Below are positions 51,002 through 51,707 of a DNA stretch of 51,707 nt, piece by piece. The translations under genes were made by a program, and so were the position numbers. Position 1 is the first letter of the stretch. Each line of letters begins with the position of its first letter. This DNA comes from Chitinophagaceae bacterium (GTDB taxonomy: Bacteria; Bacteroidota; Bacteroidia; Chitinophagales; Chitinophagaceae): positions 1 to 51,707 of the forward strand of contig JAGXRG010000050.1 in assembly GCA_018335935.1 (NCBI GenBank). The letters are read 5' to 3'. The notes under the pieces are model-generated. The model searched no databases and was not told the origin of the DNA. It saw only the letters and a list, made by a program, of their open reading frames with translations.

Positions 51002-51707
51002 AAAAATATCTTTTTTAGCTTAAGTTCTTACTTAATCTTTAAAAATATGCTTGATTTTATTGATTTTTAATAGTCAATAAAAATAATTGTGCAAAATATT
51101 TACTGTAAATCTACACAGCTTTGGTTCGTGTCTCACGAACCCGCATAAGTTTTGAATAATTTTTATGAAAAAATACTTTAAAAAATATTATAGAAAAATT
51201 TTAGGTTTCTGATGGATTAAACACACATTTTAAATCTTTCATTGACCACACTGCCTTGGTTCGTGAGACACAAACCAATGCAGTAAAATTTCTTTTTTAA
51301 CTTAAGTTCTTACTTAATCTTAAAAAATATGCTTGATTTTATTGATTTAGAGTGGTCAATAAAAATAATTGTGCAAAATATTTACTGTAAATCTACACAG
51401 CTTTGGTTCGTGTCTCACGAACCCGTTTAAGTTTTGAATAATTTTTATGAAAAAATACTTTAAAAAATATTATAGAAAAATTTTAGGTTTCTGATGGATT
51501 AAACACACATTTTAAATCTTTCATTGACCACACTGCCTTGGTTCGTGAGACACAAACCAATGCAGTAAAATTTCTTTTTTAACTTAAGTTCTTACTTAAT
51601 CTTAAAAAATATGCTTGATTTTATTGATTTAGAGTGGTCAATAAAAATAATTGTGCAAAATATTTACTGTAAATCTACACAGCTTTGGTTCGTGTCTCAC
51701 GAACCCG
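51002..51707. repeat. 282-bp tandem array containing hairpin pairs
   Basis: Units at 51002-51283 and 51284-51565, with a third from 51566 cut by the window end; the period is read from the hairpins at 51123, 51405 and 51687. Each full unit holds a TCT-loop hairpin and, 135 bp on, an AGA-loop hairpin with one stem mismatch (51258 and 51540; ACACAAACC). Units 1 and 2 differ at several positions; units 2 and 3 look identical where visible. Confidence 0.95.

Noticed and set aside
51002..51707. CRISPR array
   Set aside because: The repeated unit is 282 bp with no short repeat/unique spacer alternation, and no cas genes are nearby.

Overview
The window is an AT-rich (by eye about one third G+C) chromosomal segment of a member of the Bacteroidota, most likely Chitinophagaceae or a close relative. 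The evidence is a DUF4402 protein tail, a HAEPLYID-family protein, a PorE-like OmpA lipoprotein with a TPR/PD40 architecture, DUF4105, DUF2911 and TIGR02757 proteins, TAnnTTTG-type promoter boxes (prs, rpoB), almost no Shine-Dalgarno sequences, and many SPII lipoproteins with a Cys soon after the hydrophobic helix.

Layout. 1-12.1 kb: a DUF4402 tail, isoaspartyl peptidase, heptose-7-phosphate kinase, amino-acid permease, OmpH-like chaperone, starch-binding 4-alpha-glucanotransferase (malQ), Tet-like MFS exporter, DUF4105 protein, GNAT, methyltransferase and cyanophycinase. 12.2-18.2 kb: prs, lptB, RNase P RNA, SPFH/RHH pair, 3-hydroxybutyryl-CoA dehydrogenase, and an ECF sigma/membrane protein pair behind a TraB/GumN protein. 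19-28.5 kb: a RAYT transposase lodged between pepF and a duplicated pepF tail, then HAEPLYID, TIGR02757, SIMPL, PorE-like, queE, folD and an Lrp regulator. 28.6-31.8 kb: an unusual tRNA-like RNA of about 172 nt with its own terminator, then a truncated acyl-ACP desaturase copy, a Fic toxin with a convergent VbhA-type antitoxin, and the intact desaturase. 31.9-40.9 kb: pheS, rpoB (without rpoC), plsC, a LOG-family protein, DUF2911, acpH and nth. 40.9-51.7 kb: an accessory region seeded with 12 copies of a 19-bp hairpin repeat, a second RAYT, a remnant of it, two secreted cargo proteins, paaZ, two lipoproteins, a permease and a 282-bp tandem array running off the end.

The housekeeping genes are ordinary. 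The most interesting parts are: (1) the tRNA-like RNA at 28629-28800, which keeps acceptor, D and T arms but has a roughly 100-nt structured insert in the variable region and a non-canonical anticodon loop; (2) a tail-to-tail Fic/antitoxin module whose small antitoxin carries the (S/T)xxxE(G/N) inhibitory motif; (3) a recurring architecture in which RAYT or hairpin-bounded cassettes are flanked by 90-550 bp duplications of neighbouring host gene ends, seen at four places (pepF, desaturase, nth, paaZ); and (4) an rpoB gene isolated from rpoC. Functions are inferred from motifs readable in the translations; no database search was possible.
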